DNA of 64,000 nt from Paenibacillus ginsengarvi (lineage in GTDB: Bacteria > Bacillota > Bacilli > Paenibacillales > NBRC-103111): positions 8,363-72,362 of the forward strand of contig NZ_RBAH01000018.1 in assembly GCF_003626695.1 (NCBI RefSeq), read 5' to 3'. The notes below the pieces were generated by a model. That model saw nothing but the letters and a program-made list of their open reading frames with translations, had not been told where the DNA came from and searched no databases. Below are positions 1 to 8,700 of this stretch, one piece after another. Position numbers and translations under genes: made by a program. Position 1 is the first letter of the stretch. Each line of letters begins with the position of its first letter.

Positions 1-130
1 AACCTTCAGGTTCGTCGGAGCGTATGCTTCGGTAGCGATACATCGCAGTCTCACCCGAAGGGGGAGTATCCCACCCTCTCCGTATCTACATACTTCAGGA
101 TGAGAACCTTTAGGTTCGTCGGAGCATAAG
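1..130. repeat. Left-edge hairpin repeat pair
   Basis: Two near-identical copies of a block of about 26 bp (AACCTTCAGGTTCGTCGGAG at 1-20, repeated with one change from 106) flank about 80 bp of GC-rich inverted repeats. Each copy holds a small hairpin of the type GAACC/GGTTC. Read on the minus strand, the blocks (TTATGCTCCGACGAACC then hairpin then TCATCC) look like the linker-hairpin elements found before atpG, atpD and flhO in this window. No gene is visible here, and the element may belong to a gene to the left of the window. Confidence 0.5.
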
Positions 131-140
131 AGTAAACAGT

Positions 141-169
141 CATGAATCCTCAGATTCATGGCTTTTTTT
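141..169 (+). terminator. Rho-independent terminator
   Basis: An 8-bp stem (CATGAATC with GATTCATG) closes a four-base loop and is followed by GC and seven T residues. It should end a transcript that enters from the left of the window. Confidence 0.75.
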
Positions 170-235
170 GTCCCCGCCGCCATTCGCATAAAACAATGCC
201 TACCTTCGCAAGTTAACGTTGCGGAGGTGTTTTTT

Positions 236-580
236 ATGAGCAAAACAGACGTGCTCACGATCGATCAAAGCGAGCTGACACAAGCATGGAGGCAAACGCT
301 GCCTACTGTGCTGAACGAGTCCGACCAGGCCGAGGTTATGGCGGACGAACATAATCCGAGCTCGCTTCGCATTCACATTCGCAGCGCCGGTCATTCGATG
401 TATACGTTCGACTTTCTCGTCACCTATGTCGACTCCCGGGAAGTGAAGGTCGAGCTGGTTGACGTAGAGAAGGCGGATGTCACCGTTGATGAACGAAACG
501 AATTGATTCAAAACCTGGTAGAAGACTACATTCGTCACATCCACGAATGCGCCCAAGCGTTGAAGAAAGTAACCAGCTAA
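236..580 (+). CDS. Hypothetical acidic protein (114 aa)
   Basis: I do not recognise this family. The reading frame is open further upstream, but ATG 236 is preceded at a good distance by GCGGAGGTG, so it is the likely start. The product is small, soluble and acidic, with no signal peptide or membrane segment. A central stretch of alternating hydrophobic residues (about 50-85) suggests a beta-rich core, followed by an amphipathic helix with a DYIRHIHE segment. It lies 15 bp before a small basic and polar ORF and just upstream of sspP, so a spore or late growth role is possible. That is inferred from position only. Confidence 0.7.
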   Translation: MSKTDVLTIDQSELTQAWRQTLPTVLNESDQAEVMADEHNPSSLRIHIRSAGHSMYTFDFLVTYVDSREVKVELVDVEKADVTVDERNELIQNLVEDYIRHIHECAQALKKVTS

Positions 581-595
581 GAGGGAGAGGGAACG

Positions 596-754
596 ATGAC
601 TAAGCAAAAATCGGCGGATAAAAATTTGCAAAATGTAGTCAAAGACTTGGCGCAGGACCCGGTTAACGCCCATCACGCCCAGCAGCTTCAACAGGATACG
701 AACGATCGGCAGAAACGGGATCGCCATAATCACGATACAACAACGGCAAGATAA
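596..754 (+). CDS. Small hydrophilic protein (52 aa)
   Basis: This short ORF starts at an ATG preceded by GAGGGAGAGGG. The product is very polar, rich in Asp, Gln, Asn, Lys and His, with a hydrophilic tail (residues 35-52) that should be disordered. It has no membrane segment and no cysteine. The composition and the neighbour 24 bp downstream (sspP) fit a minor small acid-soluble spore protein, but I cannot match it to a named Ssp family, so that assignment is a guess from context. The strong ribosome binding site and tight spacing on both sides support it being a real gene. Confidence 0.6.
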   Translation: MTKQKSADKNLQNVVKDLAQDPVNAHHAQQLQQDTNDRQKRDRHNHDTTTAR

Positions 755-777
755 TTCGATAAGGAGGCGCCGCCATC

Positions 778-924
778 ATGCCGAAAGATATTCCCCAGCC
801 TGTAAATCCTCCAACGGGGGCGGGACAGCACGAGGCTAAAGGCCGAGGACCGCAGGAGCCGTTGTCCGGCTCCAAAAAAACAAAGCAAGCGAATCATACC
901 CGCCATAATAACGGCGAAGGATAA
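778..924 (+). CDS. sspP: Small acid-soluble spore protein P (SspP)
   Basis: The 48-residue product ends in the segment EPLSGSKKTKQANHTR, which matches the conserved C-terminal half of the minor acid-soluble spore protein SspP (EPL-GSKK-K--NH-R in Bacillus) at the same overall length. The N-terminal half is proline- and glycine-rich and variable, as in that family. Proteins of this class are made in the forespore and stored in the spore core; their exact role is not known. The start ATG follows AAGGAGG at good spacing. Forespore expression through sigma-F or sigma-G is expected from family knowledge, but I did not find a convincing promoter. Confidence 0.75.
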   Translation: MPKDIPQPVNPPTGAGQHEAKGRGPQEPLSGSKKTKQANHTRHNNGEG

Positions 925-948
925 GATTTTCAAAAAAATCGAGAAAAA

Positions 949-1092
949 ATGAATAAGACGCTTAGATCCGGACATACTACAATTGACGGTGAACAGAGAG
1001 GTGTGGTTCCGTTGAACTATTCAGCAGATACACCAAGTAAGGGTCAATATACCGAACAAGAAAGCCGAGGCGATGTGCTAAAGACACGTTAG
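949..1092 (+). CDS. Possible small peptide (26-47 aa)
   Basis: An open frame runs from ATG 949 to TAG 1090. That ATG has only a weak ribosome binding site. An in-frame TTG at 1012 follows GAGAGGTG at proper spacing and would give a 26-residue peptide. Either form is short, hydrophilic and matches no family I know. It ends about 100 bp before the terminator at 1192-1217, so it could be the last gene of the small-gene run. It may equally be noncoding leader or spacer. Confidence 0.3.
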   Translation: MNKTLRSGHTTIDGEQRGVVPLNYSADTPSKGQYTEQESRGDVLKTR

Positions 1093-1191
1093 CGTGTTTC
1101 TAACACAAGAAGGATAAACTGGCGACAGGTATCCGGATAACCAGAGCAGAAAGTAAGGTAAGATTCGATTCATACAACCGTTCCACCGTCG

Positions 1192-1217
1192 AAGGGACCC
1201 GAAAGGGTCCTTTTCCC
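1192..1217 (+). terminator. Rho-independent terminator of the small-gene run
   Basis: The stem AAGGGACCC/GGGTCCTTTT has a GAAA tetraloop, six GC-rich core pairs and a T-rich end. It ends + strand transcription just before the convergent hydrolase gene. Confidence 0.7.
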
Positions 1218-1231
1218 ATTGTGTGTTAAAT

Positions 1232-1257
1232 GAAAAGAACCCGCCAATAGGGGCGGG
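1232..1257 (-). terminator. Rho-independent terminator of the hydrolase gene
   Basis: Read on the minus strand, CCCGCC pairs with GGCGGG around a six-base loop and is followed by TTCTTTTC. It lies 13 bp past the hydrolase stop codon. Confidence 0.7.
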
Positions 1258-1269
1258 CCGATTTGTAAG

Positions 1270-2064
1270 CTAACGCAGCGATTGCACAAAATCGATTAAA
1301 ACAGGGGCAAGCTGCTGAGGATCCTCCATCATGCTCATGTGACCGACCTGCTTTAGCAGGGCTTGCCGGACACGGTTGTGATGGACGGTAAATGTTTTGT
1401 CCGGAGCTATAATTTGATCGTTCTCTCCGGCGACGAGCAGTACGGGACATTCGGCGGAGGCGAGTATGCCGGTTCTATCCGGCCTGCTCCGCATTGCCTC
1501 CAGTGCACGTACCGCTCCCTCTTGCGAGGTGCAATAGCCAATCTCCTTGGCCTCATGAATCTTCGTTTGCATCGTTTCTACATGCTCCGGAGCGAACAGC
1601 TTCGGCACGAGCCCGTCTATGAACGCGGCAATGCCGGAACTTTGCACCGTCTGAATTGACTTCAGACGGTTTTCTTTGCCTTTGTCATCGTCCGGATACG
1701 CTGTAGAGTGGATCAGGCCGAAAGCCGCCATACGACCCGCATGGCGCTCTGCAGCGGCGAGCGTAATATATCCGCCCAGAGAGTGACCGAACCAAACCGC
1801 CTTCTCAATACCCAAGAGCTGCAAAAACTGCAACAGGTCATCGGCATAGTCCTCTATGGAGTAAGGAGCAGCCGGAACCCCTGACAAGCCATGCCCCGGC
1901 AAATCGGGTGCGATTACCCTACAGGTTGGACTAAGCAAGGGGAAAACGGAGTTCCAGTACGCCGAGCTTCCGCAAAAACCATGAAGCAGCAGCACGGGGG
2001 TTCCTTGTCCCTCTTCCCTGTACGCGATATCGATGGAACGTTTACTGAGATTGATTTTGTTCAT
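1270..2064 (-). CDS. Alpha/beta-fold hydrolase
   Basis: The 264-residue protein has the alpha/beta hydrolase layout. An oxyanion-loop motif LLHGFCGS lies near residue 30, the nucleophile elbow GHSLGG near residue 93, an acidic residue in GENDQI near 215, and the catalytic His in QVGHMSMMED near 240. A cap region lies between them. There is no signal peptide, so it should act in the cytosol, probably on an ester, lactone or C-C bond; the substrate cannot be told. Two ATGs stand close together. The second (2064) is better spaced from the upstream GGAGGGAGG. The gene has its own terminator. Confidence 0.88.
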   Translation of the reverse strand: MNKINLSKRSIDIAYREEGQGTPVLLLHGFCGSSAYWNSVFPLLSPTCRVIAPDLPGHGLSGVPAAPYSIEDYADDLLQFLQLLGIEKAVWFGHSLGGYITLAAAERHAGRMAAFGLIHSTAYPDDDKGKENRLKSIQTVQSSGIAAFIDGLVPKLFAPEHVETMQTKIHEAKEIGYCTSQEGAVRALEAMRSRPDRTGILASAECPVLLVAGENDQIIAPDKTFTVHHNRVRQALLKQVGHMSMMEDPQQLAPVLIDFVQSLR

Positions 2065-2154
2065 GACCATTCCTCCCTCCGTATTGTAACCATGCTATTC
2101 GAAAACGAAACCATAGTAAAGCCGGCGCTGGAGGTACAGCGAAATATGTATTGA

Positions 2155-2182
2155 AAAAAAAGAGCCTGGAGTATGCGGCTCC
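2155..2182 (-). terminator. Second terminator behind the tRNA pair
   Basis: On the minus strand GAGCC and GGCTC form a short stem followed by eight T residues. It stands about 20 bp beyond the stronger terminator at 2198-2223 and may act as a backup. Confidence 0.5.
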
Positions 2183-2197
2183 GAAGCTCTCTAAAAC

Positions 2198-2223
2198 AAA
2201 AAAATCGCGACCGTGGCCGCGAT
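2198..2223 (-). terminator. Rho-independent terminator of the tRNA transcript
   Basis: On the minus strand, ATCGCGGCC pairs perfectly with GGTCGCGAT around a two-base AC loop (a four-base loop if the closing pair opens), followed by seven T residues. It lies 17 bp past the 3' end of tRNA-Pro. Confidence 0.85.
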
Positions 2224-2239
2224 TGTGTTGGTTATAAAG

Positions 2240-2316
2240 TGGTCGGAACGACAGGATTTGAACCTGCGACCTCTTGGTCCCGAACCAAGCGCTCTACCAA
2301 GCTGAGCCACGTTCCG
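2240..2316 (-). tRNA. tRNA-Pro (anticodon CGG)
   Basis: The minus strand folds into a standard cloverleaf. The seven-base acceptor stem CGGAACG/CGTTCCG is perfect, the D arm starts GGCTCAG, the anticodon arm is CTTGG-TTCGGGA-CCAAG with CGG at the anticodon, and the T arm carries GGTTCAAATCC. A 3' ACCA is encoded. It reads the proline codon CCG. Confidence 0.93.
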
Positions 2317-2338
2317 TCATATATAAAAATATGGCAAG

Positions 2339-2413
2339 CGCGCCACGGCGGGATTCGAACCCGCGACGCACAGTTTAGGAAACTGTCGCTCTATCCTGCT
2401 GAGCTACGGGCGC
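2339..2413 (-). tRNA. tRNA-Arg (anticodon CCT), odd acceptor stem
   Basis: The minus strand gives a D arm starting TAGCTCAG, an anticodon arm ACAGT-TTCCTAA-ACTGT with CCT at the anticodon, and a T arm GCGGG-TTCGAAT-CCCGC. It reads the arginine codon AGG. The 5' acceptor strand is GCGCCCG, but the 3' strand is CGTGGCGC, one base too long. All seven pairs form only if the T (position 2345 on the + strand) bulges out. No CCA is encoded. It is probably co-transcribed with tRNA-Pro 22 bp downstream. Confidence 0.85.
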
Positions 2414-2436
2414 GAGTGAAATAATCAGCATAAAGT

Positions 2437-2465
2437 AATATAGCACAACTCCCATTCAAAGTAAA
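2437..2465 (-). promoter_or_regulatory. Promoter of the tRNA pair
   Basis: On the minus strand, TTTACT and TATATT are separated by 17 bp. Transcription would begin about 15-20 bp before the 5' end of tRNA-Arg. Confidence 0.5.
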
Positions 2466-2590
2466 GATGCTCATGCTTTTTTGCTATACGATTTGTATGC
2501 AAATTAGTCATCAACACGATTGGCATTTCACCAAACAATCGTTCATTTATTTTTTCCTCACATTAAAGACAGTAAAAGTTAAATTTATCA

Positions 2591-2619
2591 TGGAAACCCT
2601 TTCATAAATGTGCAATAAT
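2591..2619 (+). promoter_or_regulatory. Candidate promoter of the beta-helix/lyase locus
   Basis: TGGAAA and AATAAT are spaced 17 bp apart, just upstream of the structured leader at 2633-2723. The region from 2414 to 2590 is AT-rich and holds the tRNA promoter but no visible gene. Confidence 0.35.
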
Positions 2620-2632
2620 ATAGCCAAACAAA

Positions 2633-2723
2633 GGTACGGTTGTTGTCTACCGTAACCAAATAGCTTGGTTTCAAATGACCACATAGCCGTCAGCCTCCTT
2701 AGGGAAGGGTTGGCGGCTTTTTT
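2633..2723 (+). promoter_or_regulatory. Structured 5' leader ending in an attenuator-like terminator
   Basis: Three hairpins follow one another. TACGGT/ACCGTA (2635-2654) has an eight-base loop. AACCAA/TTGGTT (2654-2670) has an ATAGC loop. A long terminator stem, AGCCGTCA with its pairing partner at 2711-2718, is extended inward by CC(T)CC/GG pairs and ends in six T residues at 2718-2723. The ribosome binding site GGGGGAG and TTG start of the first beta-helix gene come 12-23 bp later. A terminator between promoter and start codon suggests regulated read-through. The ligand or factor is unknown, and I see no match to the c-di-GMP, c-di-AMP or ZTP consensus. Confidence 0.55.
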
Positions 2724-2745
2724 AGCAGCGGATGGGGGAGAGCCA

Positions 2746-5652
2746 TTGAACGATCAGGAAACGAATAACAATCCCGAGGCGAAACGTTCCTCGATGAGCA
2801 GGAGGAAAATGCTGGCCTTTGTCGGAGTCGCAGGAGCGGCGGCGCTTACGATTGGCGGTTCTACCGCTTTTATAGCTCGTAAACAGGCATCGGGTTCAAA
2901 GGAAGAGCCGGCCCCCGAATCCTATACACTAACTGAACTGAAGCAGGCTTCCGGTCTGAGGGAGAACGCAGTAATCCGTACTACCGGGTATTACGAGAGC
3001 GGCGATGGCGGAGGCGCCGAATACATCATCCGTGCCGATAAGTCTTTGCCGGACGGCGGAAGCGTCGTTGATTTACAGAACGGGCTGCAGGCGCATCTGC
3101 TCCCGGTCAGCGGCGTTACCTACAAAATGTTCGGCGCACGCGGAGACGGCAAAAATGACGACGGCGTGCAGATCAAGCTGGCGCATGCATACGCCAATCG
3201 GCAAGGTTGTCCGATCGTGAATACGAGCGGCGAATACTGGATCAAGGAAACGAATCTGATTTCGATCGCCACCTCCGTGGAGTGGGGGCATACGAAATTT
3301 CATATCGACGAAAGCTTCAATTCCAAATCGAATCCGCGTTTCCAGGTGATCAGCCGTAAAAAGGAGGCAGCGATCCCGTTCGATGCGGCTGCCAAAACCG
3401 CGTTCCTGGCGAAAATGAAACCCGGAACGACACTTATTCCGGAGCTGGCTCCTTACAAAAACAGTCTGGTGTTCGTTGTCGACAGCAACGACAAAATCGG
3501 TGTGCGTTACGGTTATAACCATAACGGCTGGAATCGCGAAGATTTTTTCTATGTCGAGGAGCACGGCCGCATCGTTGGGGATATTGCCTGGACGTTTACC
3601 AATTATACAAGTTTGGTTGCTTATCCGTGCGACGACAATTATCTGGTCATAGACGGCGGAACGTTCTACATGTCTGGAACAAGTCCTGGCGCTAACGGCT
3701 CTTACCTGCATAACGGGATCATGGTTAAGCGCAGCCGCACGATCCTGCGCAACCAGTGGGTCGGTCTGGATCAGGGAGCGGTGGACGTATCGCTCGATCC
3801 GCGAAGCGGCTTCTACTACTTCACCAATGTGTTCGATGTCACGCTTGAGAATGTGCGCCTTATCCCGTGGGAGCAGGATCGGGAGGGGACGGCTAAAGAC
3901 GTGCCTGCAGGCACGTACGGTATCGGAGGAGCGCGGGTGCTGAATGCGACGTTCCGCAATGTAACGGCGGAGGGCAGCAACGTCCATTGGGGCGTGTTCG
4001 GCACGAATATGTTCAAAAATTTCCGAATTGAGGGCTGCCGTCTGAATCGGGTCGATGTCCACTTCCATTGCTGGAACTTGTACGTGAAAGATTCGGAGAT
4101 CGGGTACAAAGGATTTACACTGACCGGAGGCGGCGATCTGTTCATCGAGAACACGAAACGGTTCGGTACCCGCTTCATCGATTTCCGCAACGATTACGGG
4201 GCGAAATGGGACGGCAATATCCGGCTGAATAACTGCCGGCTTGTTCTCACAAGCGGAACGGCGGAGGCGGTCGGGCTGCATTTCGTCCCTGCTGACTTCG
4301 ACTACAAGTACCCGATCGGTTACGGCCGTTCGATCAAGATTCAGGACTTTATTTTTGACTATACTGGTGTGCCGAATCCAACCGGTGTATGCCGAATGAT
4401 GAAGATTGCCGCCTTCTCCAAAGTGACGAGCAGCGGGGCGAGACTGTTTTTCCCCAGCTCGATCGAATGTAGCGATGTGATCGTCGTCGGCCGGGAGAAG
4501 GGCGTGCGTTTACTCGAAATTCAAAATCCGTTAAGTTACGACGTAGGCAAAGCAGGCGGCTACGACGAGAATCGGGTAACGGCCAACTGTTACATGCGTT
4601 TTGCGAACATACAGGGGGAGAAGGTTCCCGCTCAGGCGTCGCAATCGAACACACACGTCAACTTTTTGCTGAATGCGCTTGGGACGGCGGCGTATGACGA
4701 CGCGAATGCGCTGTACCCGAAAATCGACATTGTCAATTGCGGCGATTTTTTCGGCCATTTCAAGGGTGCGATTGCAGACGTCTACTTCAGCGATTGCACG
4801 GTGAACTGCGTGGACGCTTACGAGGGCGGGCCGATGCGCGGCCGTATCGCGTTCGATAACTGCCATATTCAGGCCGATACGGTTGATGACGGTAAGGCAT
4901 TTTATTCGCTTAGCTCGACAGGCGGCGTATCGTTCGTGGGCTGCACGATTCATGCGCCGATCGTGGACGGCGCCCAGCGGCCGGAGCTGCTCTCGCGTTA
5001 CGATTTTATCGATGTAAACCGTACGCTTCATTACCACCATCTCGGAACGCGGCTGTCAAAGCGGATTATGGATCATTACGCACCGGTTGCGCCTGAATAT
5101 ATCGCGATGCTGAAAAGCCATCACGAATCGGAAAGTCCGCAGATGCTGCGCCGCAGAGGGACGAGCGCTCAGCGTCCTGCGGCGGGTTTGACCGGGCTGG
5201 CTAGCGGCTTCGGCTACTACGATACGGATAAGGGCGAGTGGGTTGTGTGGGACGGAGCCGGTTGGATGCCCCCGGTTCGGCAGGAGGAGTCTTTGCACTA
5301 TTACGTATCGGGTTCAGCCCTGACTTCTCCGGGAGAAGTGCGGATGAAACGGATGGAAGGGCACCCGACCGATGAATATACATTACGAGGAAGCGGCAGA
5401 GCGATTGCCTATTCCGTTTATGCGGACGAGTCGCTCGCCGGTGTCTATACATTCGATCTATGGAAAAATGGCGCCGTATGGCACGCCGGACTAAACGTGC
5501 CGGAAGGGCAGTTATCCGCTTGGCTCCCGCTGGACAACAGCGTTTGGTCGGCTGGCGACCGCATTGCGGTCAAGCTGCTTCTCCCGAACTTGACCGATCC
5601 CGTTCCGACAGGCGTGACGTTCGATCTGCTCATACGGTACGGGGGCTCTTAA
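2746..5652 (+). CDS. Tat-exported parallel beta-helix protein, copy 1
   Basis: The 968-residue protein starts at TTG 2746, behind GGGGGAG. The frame is open up to 2665, but that stretch is the terminator stem, and the TTG start lines up with the start of the downstream paralogue. A twin-arginine signal (SRRKML at about 18-23, then a hydrophobic Ala/Gly stretch) implies folded export. The motif FGARGDGKNDDG near residue 128 is typical of the pectate lyase/GH28-like right-handed beta-helix family. The body is rich in Asn, Gly and regularly spaced aromatic strands, as expected of a beta-solenoid. The last 170 residues look like a separate small beta domain. A glycan-degrading or glycan-binding role is inferred; catalytic residues cannot be named. 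Confidence 0.8.
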   Translation: MNDQETNNNPEAKRSSMSRRKMLAFVGVAGAAALTIGGSTAFIARKQASGSKEEPAPESYTLTELKQASGLRENAVIRTTGYYESGDGGGAEYIIRADKSLPDGGSVVDLQNGLQAHLLPVSGVTYKMFGARGDGKNDDGVQIKLAHAYANRQGCPIVNTSGEYWIKETNLISIATSVEWGHTKFHIDESFNSKSNPRFQVISRKKEAAIPFDAAAKTAFLAKMKPGTTLIPELAPYKNSLVFVVDSNDKIGVRYGYNHNGWNREDFFYVEEHGRIVGDIAWTFTNYTSLVAYPCDDNYLVIDGGTFYMSGTSPGANGSYLHNGIMVKRSRTILRNQWVGLDQGAVDVSLDPRSGFYYFTNVFDVTLENVRLIPWEQDREGTAKDVPAGTYGIGGARVLNATFRNVTAEGSNVHWGVFGTNMFKNFRIEGCRLNRVDVHFHCWNLYVKDSEIGYKGFTLTGGGDLFIENTKRFGTRFIDFRNDYGAKWDGNIRLNNCRLVLTSGTAEAVGLHFVPADFDYKYPIGYGRSIKIQDFIFDYTGVPNPTGVCRMMKIAAFSKVTSSGARLFFPSSIECSDVIVVGREKGVRLLEIQNPLSYDVGKAGGYDENRVTANCYMRFANIQGEKVPAQASQSNTHVNFLLNALGTAAYDDANALYPKIDIVNCGDFFGHFKGAIADVYFSDCTVNCVDAYEGGPMRGRIAFDNCHIQADTVDDGKAFYSLSSTGGVSFVGCTIHAPIVDGAQRPELLSRYDFIDVNRTLHYHHLGTRLSKRIMDHYAPVAPEYIAMLKSHHESESPQMLRRRGTSAQRPAAGLTGLASGFGYYDTDKGEWVVWDGAGWMPPVRQEESLHYYVSGSALTSPGEVRMKRMEGHPTDEYTLRGSGRAIAYSVYADESLAGVYTFDLWKNGAVWHAGLNVPEGQLSAWLPLDNSVWSAGDRIAVKLLLPNLTDPVPTGVTFDLLIRYGGS

Positions 5653-5771
5653 TCGTAAAACTGCATACTCGTTTGACCGACTTGTCTCGTTGCCGCTTGC
5701 GTAAAAGTTATCGCCATCGTTCATCATGATATCCCACATATATATTTTCCATGTAAAGGGAGGAATTCGTA

Positions 5772-8700
5772 ATGAATGAACAACAGCAGCATGACGGGAA
5801 CATTCCGGGAGCGGCGGTCAGCCGCCGCCAGCTGCTAACGGCGTTCGGCTTGGCCGGGGCCGCCATGGCCGCTCAGTCCGTACTGTCCGTGCAAGGTTTT
5901 GCCGCCCAAGGCGGCGGGACGGTATCAGGGGGCGTCTACGGGAATGGAAGCACTGTGACAGGCTCTACGTATCACGGGAATGGAAACGGTTCGGGTTACC
6001 CGCCGGGTCAGGCGCTGAGCAGCGGACTGTTCCACCTGCTGTACGAGTCGGTTGCCGCCATGGTGGCGGACACGAACTTGACGGACGGTTTGCTGGCCAG
6101 CACAGCCGGTTACTTCGAGCCCGGAGATGGGGGCGGCTCCGCTTACATCATTCAGTCGGGAACGCAAACGGAGGACGGCGGAAGCGTCATTACGCTGACA
6201 AACGGCTTGCAGGCCATTTTGCTGCCCGGGGACAGCATCCGGTACAAGCAGTTCGGCGCGGTCGGCGACGGCGCGAACGACGATGGCGTGCAGATCAAAA
6301 AAGCTCATGCGTACGCAAACGGCCAGCAGCTACCGGTCATCAATCGCAGCGGCGAATACTGGATCAAGGCGACCGTCGATATTGTCGTCCAAACGAGCGT
6401 CGACTGGGGCCATACGAAGTTTCATATCGACGAAAGCTTCAACTCCAAGACGCAGTCCCGTTTTCGAGTGGCGAGCCGCAAGACGGAGGCTGCAATCCCT
6501 TTCGATGCCGCTACAAAAGCGGCCTTCCTTGCCCAAATGAAGCCCGGCACAACACTTATTCCAGAGCTGGCTCCCTACAAAAACAGTTTGGTGTTCGTTG
6601 TCGACAGCAACGACAAGATCGGCGTGCGTTACGGCTACAACCACAACGGCTGGAACCGCGAAGATTTTTTCTATGTCGAGGAGCACGGCCGCATCGTTGG
6701 GGACATCGCCTGGACATTCAACAATTATACGAGTCTGGTCGCCTATCCGTGCGACGACAACTATCTGGTCATAGACGGCGGGACGTTCTATATGTCCGGG
6801 ACAAGCCCCGGCGCGAACGGCTCTTATTTGTATAACGGAATACTGGTCAAACGCAGCCGCACGATCCTGCGCAACCAGTGGGTCGGTCTGGATCAGGGAG
6901 TGGTGGATGTATCGCTCGATCCGCGAAGCGGCTTCTACTACTTCAGCAACGTGTTCGATGTCACGCTCGAGAACGTGCGGCTTATTCCGTGGGAGCAGGA
7001 TCGGGAGGGAACGGACCGCGACGTGCCTGCAGGCACGTACGGCATCGGCGGAGCACGGGTGCTGAATGCGACGTTCCGCAACGTGACGGCGGAGGGCAGT
7101 AATGTCCATTGGGGCGTGTTCGGCACGAATATGTTCAAGAACTTCCGGATCGAAGGCTGCCGCCTGAACCGGGTCGACGTCCATTTTCATTGCTGGAATT
7201 TGTATGTGAAAGATTCGGAGATCGGCTACAAAGGGTTTACGCTGACCGGAGGCGGCGATCTGTTCATCGAGAACACAAAGCGGTTCGGTACCCGCTTCAT
7301 CGATTTCCGCAACGATTACGGGGCGAAATGGGACGGCAATATCCGGCTGAACAACTGCCGGCTCGTCCTTACGAGCGGAACGGCGGAGGCGGTCGCTCTA
7401 AATTTCATTCCCGCCAACTTCGACTACAAGTACCCGATCGGCTACGGCCGTTCGATCAAGGTTCAGGACTTTATTTTTGACTATACCGGCGTTCCGAATC
7501 CGACCGGCATATGCCGGATCATGAAGATCGCCACCTTCTCCAAAGTGACGAGTACGGGAGCGAGGCTGTTTTTTCCTAGCTCGGTCGAATGTAGTGATGT
7601 GATCGTCGTCGGCAGGGAGAAGGGCGTGCGTATGTTGGAAATTTCGAACCCGCTCAGTTTCGACCTCGGGAAGCCGGGCGGCTACGATCAGAATCGGGTA
7701 ACGGCGAACTGCCACATGCGTTTTGTGAACATTCAGAGCGAGAAGGTTCCGGCTCAGGCATCGCAATCGAACACACATGTCAATTTCTTGCTGAACGCGC
7801 TCGGAACGGCGGCGTACGAGGATGCGAATGCGCTGTACCCGAAAATCGACATCGTGGGCTGCGGCGACTTTTTCGGTCATTTCAAGGGTGCGGTTGCCGA
7901 CGTCTACTTCAGCGACTGCACAGTGAATTGCATGGATGCCTATGAGGGCGGCCCGATGCGCGGCCGGCTCGCGTTCGAAAACTGTCATATCAAGGCTAAC
8001 GCCGTGGATGACGGCAAATTGCTGTATTCGCTGAGTGCGACGCATGGCGTCTCGTTCGTGGACTGCACGATTCACGGCCCAGTCGTGGACGGAGTGGAGC
8101 GGATGGACCTGCTCTCGCGATACGATTTTATTAACGTAAACAACACGTTGCGCTACAACCATCTGAATACGAAGCTAGCCAAATCGGTCATCGACTATTT
8201 CGCAAGCGCGGGGACTCCGGTCGAGCCGGAATTTTACGCGATGCTGAAAAGCCACCACGATTCGGAAAGCATCTCTATGGCGAAGCGCAAAGGAACGACG
8301 GCGGACCGGCCCGCCCCGGCGAAGTTTGGTTCGGAGAAAGGCTTCGCTTACTTCGACACCGATCTCGGCCAACCGGTCGTCTGGGACGGTACCCGCTGGG
8401 TCAGCCCGGCGAAGTCGGGGGATACGCTGCATTTTTACACAAGCAGCTTGCCCGGTGCGGCCGGTACGGCGATGAAGCGGATGGAATCGCATCCTTCACA
8501 GGAGTATGTGCTGTCGCAGGCGGGCTCGCTCGTTCGTTTCGCTGTCCATGCGAGCGCTCCGCAATCGGCTGCGGCGTTTACGTTTGACGTATGGAAGAAC
8601 GGCGCCGTCTGGCTAAGCGGTTTAGCCGGTCCGACCGCTTCGGCCAATCCGCGAATGGCGGCATTCACGGGGAATGCTACGTTTTCGGCCGGAGACCGGA

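Noticed and set aside
1110..1180. ACTGGCGACAGG-like stretch resembling the start of a ZTP riboswitch
   Set aside because: The 3' block CGCCTGGGCA is missing and no gene follows on the + strand before the terminator and the convergent hydrolase.
2633..2684. Leader of the beta-helix locus as a c-di-GMP or c-di-AMP riboswitch
   Set aside because: The conserved cores of those classes that I can recall are not present; only the general layout of hairpins plus terminator is.
3073..4281. Long open frame on the minus strand inside beta-helix copy 1 (a similar one lies in copy 2)
   Set aside because: It has no ribosome binding site and its protein is rich in Arg, His and Val, as expected from the complement of a GC-rich gene. 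The + strand gene has a clear signal peptide and fold motif.
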